Made by a program: the position numbers and the translations under genes | Notes under the pieces: model-generated | What the model was told of the DNA's origin: nothing | The model's input: only the letters and a program-made list of their open reading frames with translations | Databases searched by the model: none | Shown: piece by piece, positions 12,234 to 14,784 of the stretch | Layout: each line of letters begins with the position of its first letter | How positions within the stretch are numbered: the first letter of the stretch is position 1 | Source of the DNA: Coriobacteriales bacterium | Lineage (GTDB): Bacteria; Actinomycetota; Coriobacteriia; Coriobacteriales; UBA8131 | DNA: 14,784 nt | Reading direction: 5' to 3' | NCBI GenBank assembly: GCA_031268525.1 | Contig: JAIRXA010000123.1 | Location: forward strand, 1 to 14,784

Positions 12234-13601
12234 CTACTTAAGGAATATCGACGCGTCGCCAAAGCGCTCGGTCGGCATCAGCTCGTTATCCAGTATCTCC
12301 ATCTTCTGTAGCCACCTCTCAAAGGCTGGATGGCGGCGCAGACCGGTGAGCTCCAGCACCGTCTGGTAATCGTGATTGCCCAGCAGCTGATAGTTGAGCA
12401 TGACGTCATCGCCCATGGGGGCAGTCACGTAATAGGGCATCTTTGCCAGACCCACGAGCATGGCCAGCGATTCGGAATCGTTTTGGCTCGCCGGCATGTG
12501 GTTGGTATAGCAGACATCCACGCCCATCGGAATAAGGTGCATCTTGCCCATGAAGAGTTCCTCAAGGCCACCGCGCTGTTGCTGCACGGTGTCGTAGATG
12601 TACTCCGGACCGATGAAGCCAACGACCGACATCATCGTGAAGGGATCGTAGCGCCGTGCCAGTCCATAGGTGCGAGCCTCCAGCGTGAGCTCGTCAACGC
12701 CCATGTGGCAATCGGCTGAAAGCTCAGAGCCCTCGCCGGTCTCAAAGTACATCGGGTTCTTGGCTCCTGAAATGCAGAGCTCCTTGCCGAGTGCGTAGGC
12801 TTCGTCGAGCATGTCGATCGAGATACCGAAGGACTCGTTTGCCTTCTGGGTGCCGGCGATCGATTGGAACAGCATGTCGGTTGGTGCGCCCTTCTGCATC
12901 GCGGCCACCTGAGTGGTCAGGTGCGAGAGTACGCAGTTCTGCGTTGGGATCTCCCACTTCATGCGCAACTCATAGAGCTTCTGCTGAAGATACATCGTCG
13001 ACTCGACGGTATCCTGTACCGGGTTGAGGCCGATCATCGCGTCGCCTATTCCGTAGGCCAGTGCCTCATAGGTTTCGGCGAAGATGGCATCGAGATCGTC
13101 GGTGGAGTGGTTGGGCAGGGCGCGGCACATGGCCACGTTGTGTAGGCCCAACTCGGTGACGCACTGGGTGAGGTAGTCGAGTTTGGCGGCAACATAGACG
13201 AGGTCCATATTGGAGCAGACCTTGGTTACCGCGGCGACCATCTCACTGGTCAGCCCATGCAGCACCCGCTTGATGACCGGACCGGTTGAGCTGTACTCCA
13301 TCAGGAAGTTGCGCAGCTCTCCCACGGTCCAGTTCTGTATCTCCTTATAGACGGTCTCGTTGACCTGATCCTGAATGACACGGGTCACGTCGTCGATTTC
13401 GTAGGGGACAGCCGGGTGGTTGCGGATGTCGGACAGGGGGGTTTCAGACAAGACGATCTTGGCCGCAGCCCGCTCCTCCCTCGACTGCGCAGCCAGACCG
13501 GCGAGCTCGTCTCCTGATTTCTGCTCGCTGGCCTTGGCTTGGACTTCGTTCAAGTCCTTGAATTGGTAGGTTCTGCCAAACATCACGGTTTTTAACTTCA
13601 T
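12234..13601 (-). CDS. eutB: EutB, ethanolamine ammonia-lyase large (catalytic) subunit
   Basis: 455 aa from the ATG at 13601 (MKLKTVMFG), with GAGGAG six bases upstream. The TTG six bases earlier would sit against that site and is rejected. With this start the residue numbers coincide with those of E. coli EutB (about 453 aa), and the substrate-pocket residues are in place: Arg160 (CRALPNHSTDD), Asn193 (IGLNP), Glu287 (MYFETGEGS), Phe329 (VVGFIGPEY) and Asp362 (IPMGVDVCY). The exception is position 162, Gln in E. coli, which is Leu here. The enzyme uses adenosylcobalamin radical chemistry to convert ethanolamine to acetaldehyde and ammonia. It works with EutC downstream and is reactivated by EutA upstream. 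It is one of the best-conserved genes in the window. Confidence 0.98.
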   Translation of the reverse strand: MKLKTVMFGRTYQFKDLNEVQAKASEQKSGDELAGLAAQSREERAAAKIVLSETPLSDIRNHPAVPYEIDDVTRVIQDQVNETVYKEIQNWTVGELRNFLMEYSSTGPVIKRVLHGLTSEMVAAVTKVCSNMDLVYVAAKLDYLTQCVTELGLHNVAMCRALPNHSTDDLDAIFAETYEALAYGIGDAMIGLNPVQDTVESTMYLQQKLYELRMKWEIPTQNCVLSHLTTQVAAMQKGAPTDMLFQSIAGTQKANESFGISIDMLDEAYALGKELCISGAKNPMYFETGEGSELSADCHMGVDELTLEARTYGLARRYDPFTMMSVVGFIGPEYIYDTVQQQRGGLEELFMGKMHLIPMGVDVCYTNHMPASQNDSESLAMLVGLAKMPYYVTAPMGDDVMLNYQLLGNHDYQTVLELTGLRRHPAFERWLQKMEILDNELMPTERFGDASIFLK

Positions 13602-13666
13602 AATCAACTCCTCTTCTCCAGCTTGGTCGTCGCGTTTCCCTTGGTGCCCTGTTCTCTTGTCAGTCT

Positions 13667-13682
13667 GGTGTCTGCCGACACC
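13667..13682 (-). other. Small hairpin in the eutA-eutB gap
   Basis: GGTGTC and GACACC form a perfect six-base-pair stem with a four-base loop about 65 bases before eutB. No T-run follows on the minus strand, so it does not look like a terminator; mRNA stability or processing between eutA and eutB is possible. The rest of this 94-base gap shows only the eutB ribosome site. Confidence 0.5.
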
Positions 13683-13695
13683 CCTACGTTGAAGA

Positions 13696-14784
13696 TCACT
13701 GAAAGATAAGCGTCTTCACAATCACCGGCAGGACCATCCCGCCGGCGATGGGATTTCCGATATCGATATAATCTCCTTCCCCTGCCTCTACGCTGTCTAT
13801 GCAAACCACGCGGTTATCGCTGGTCAGCAGTCGTTTGAGGGTATGGCCAAGCGCCTTGGCCATGTCGTGCTCAACCAAGATGATGAGATGTCGCCCGCTG
13901 CGGACGAGGCGATCCAGACCCTTGATGAGCGCGCGTGCGATGGCCTCAACCTGTAGAAAGTTTGGAGACTGAACGCCCTGAAAGGCCACCGCGAGCTGCT
14001 GGGCCTTGTCTTCCAGCTCAAACCATTCGACACGCCGAGCGATCTCTGTGGCGAACTCTGCATCGTCCGGGGCGATATCGTTGGGTATCTTGATGACCGG
14101 CACGTTTTTCAGGGGTAGAGCCTCGCGGTCATAGGTGACCGTCGTGCCGGAGATGTTGGCGGTATGTGAGCCTGCACCGACCACGGTCGCACGGATCGTT
14201 TCCTCTGGCTTCAGTATGGTCATCTTCTGAGCGAAGTTTGAGTTTTTCAGCTCGTGTGCCAAGATGATGCCCATATCCTGATAGCGGAAGACGTCTTCGT
14301 CGCTGATGGAATCGCGATAATAGATATCGGCTACGCCACCCGAAAACATGACATGGCTTGGGTGCTTGGGTAAGGGCATGTCCTTGAGTGTCACCATCTG
14401 CTCAAAATAAGGGTCGCGACCTGTGACACCGATGGAAGTCTCCAGCTGGCGAATCATGATTCGTGCCAGCTTCTGAAGCTCGGCGGGTTTGGCCTTGTCG
14501 CCGACGGCGATATGCAGATGCTCAGAGGCGATGATGTGGGCGATCTTCTCATTGATGTAGACGACGGCGCCATCGCGGTCGAGTTTGACCTGACGCCCAC
14601 CAATGTCCAGACAGCCTGCCGCAATGACGTTACCCCTGTCGAAGAGAGCGATATTGGATGTGCCACCTCCGATGTCGATATTGGCGACAACCGCCTTGTG
14701 CTCTTCGGAGTATTTGTCGGCTCCGGCCCCCTTGCCGGCGATGATACTCTCCAGTTCCGGCCCAGCGGTCGCAACGACGAAATC
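13696..14784 (-). CDS. eutA: EutA, reactivating factor for ethanolamine ammonia-lyase (partial)
   Basis: The frame stays open to the right edge, giving 362 residues of a protein that is about 467 aa in E. coli, so roughly the first 100 residues are missing. The visible part begins DFVVATAGPELESIIAGKG and contains the ASKHA-type ATP-binding motif NIDIGGGTSNIALFDRG (about residues 36-51 of the fragment). It ends with the family-typical GGMVLPVIVKTLIF. EutA uses ATP to expel damaged cobalamin from EutBC so that fresh adenosylcobalamin can bind. An arginine-rich frame covering 14454-14774 is a shadow; the real frame runs through it without interruption. The stop lies 94 bases before eutB. Confidence 0.95.
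   Translation of the reverse strand, partial: DFVVATAGPELESIIAGKGAGADKYSEEHKAVVANIDIGGGTSNIALFDRGNVIAAGCLDIGGRQVKLDRDGAVVYINEKIAHIIASEHLHIAVGDKAKPAELQKLARIMIRQLETSIGVTGRDPYFEQMVTLKDMPLPKHPSHVMFSGGVADIYYRDSISDEDVFRYQDMGIILAHELKNSNFAQKMTILKPEETIRATVVGAGSHTANISGTTVTYDREALPLKNVPVIKIPNDIAPDDAEFATEIARRVEWFELEDKAQQLAVAFQGVQSPNFLQVEAIARALIKGLDRLVRSGRHLIILVEHDMAKALGHTLKRLLTSDNRVVCIDSVEAGEGDYIDIGNPIAGGMVLPVIVKTLIFQ

Noticed and set aside
13602..13695. Cobalamin riboswitch or EutV-type antiterminator hairpins before eutB
   Set aside because: The gap is only 94 bases, holds one six-base-pair hairpin without a U-run, and lacks anything resembling a B12-box or paired ANTAR hairpins.
14454..14774. Arg/Pro/Ser-rich frame on the minus strand that seems to precede a shorter eutA
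   Set aside because: The eutA frame reads without a stop from 14784 through this region with conserved EutA motifs (IDIGGGTSN), so there is no frameshift or second gene.

Overview
The window holds the downstream part of an ethanolamine-utilisation (eut) bacterial microcompartment operon plus a flanking set of membrane and regulatory genes. Every protein-coding gene I can support reads leftward (minus strand), so the operon runs from the right edge to the left. The organism is a bacterium with moderately GC-rich DNA and strong AGGAGG-type ribosome sites before most genes. The 'clostridial-style' eut set (EutE with an N-terminus of the Clostridium/Listeria type, PduL instead of EutD, no EutR) suggests a Gram-positive gut-type anaerobe. 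A coriobacterium or a GC-rich clostridium would fit. I cannot name the taxon from the sequence alone.

Layout in transcription order. Positions 14784-10583 encode the catalytic core and a shell trimer: eutA (reactivase, cut by the window edge), eutB and eutC (adenosylcobalamin-dependent ethanolamine ammonia-lyase) and eutL. Positions 10580-8024 carry a BMC-H shell gene with a long basic Ala/Pro/Lys tail (EutK-like), eutE (CoA-acylating acetaldehyde dehydrogenase) and eutM (main hexamer). A perfect 36-bp inverted repeat of REPIN type sits in the eutM-eutT gap. Positions 7824-5931 carry eutT (cobalamin adenosyltransferase), pduL (phosphotransacylase) and a 106-aa protein that looks like an encapsulation peptide joined to a stand-alone EutT/EutQ-type N-terminal module. 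Positions 5895-3671 carry an APC-family permease with a repeat-built N-terminus and, overlapping it by one base, a cysteine-rich DUF2284 protein. Positions 3617-259 carry a DMT/EamA transporter with a C-terminal winged-helix-like domain, a 36-aa single-membrane-helix protein, and a membrane-anchored AraC-family regulator. The left edge holds the first 28 codons of an exported protein.

How they work together: ethanolamine, perhaps imported by the APC permease, is split by EutBC to ammonia and acetaldehyde inside a shell of EutM, EutL and the tailed BMC-H protein. EutA and EutT keep the B12 cofactor active. EutE makes acetyl-CoA and PduL makes acetyl-phosphate while recycling CoA inside the shell. 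Encapsulation-peptide-like amphipathic helices are visible on EutC (N-terminus), EutE (C-terminus), PduL (N-terminus) and the 106-aa protein (N-terminus). EutN, EutS, EutG, EutH, EutP, EutQ and EutVW are not in the window and may lie beyond its right edge.

The least explained parts are the 106-aa tagged mini-protein, the BMC-H protein with a histone-like tail, the membrane cluster (transporter with winged helix, 36-aa membrane protein, membrane-tethered AraC), a Leu at the position of the substrate-binding Gln162 of EutB, and the many short tandem repeats in gaps and linkers.
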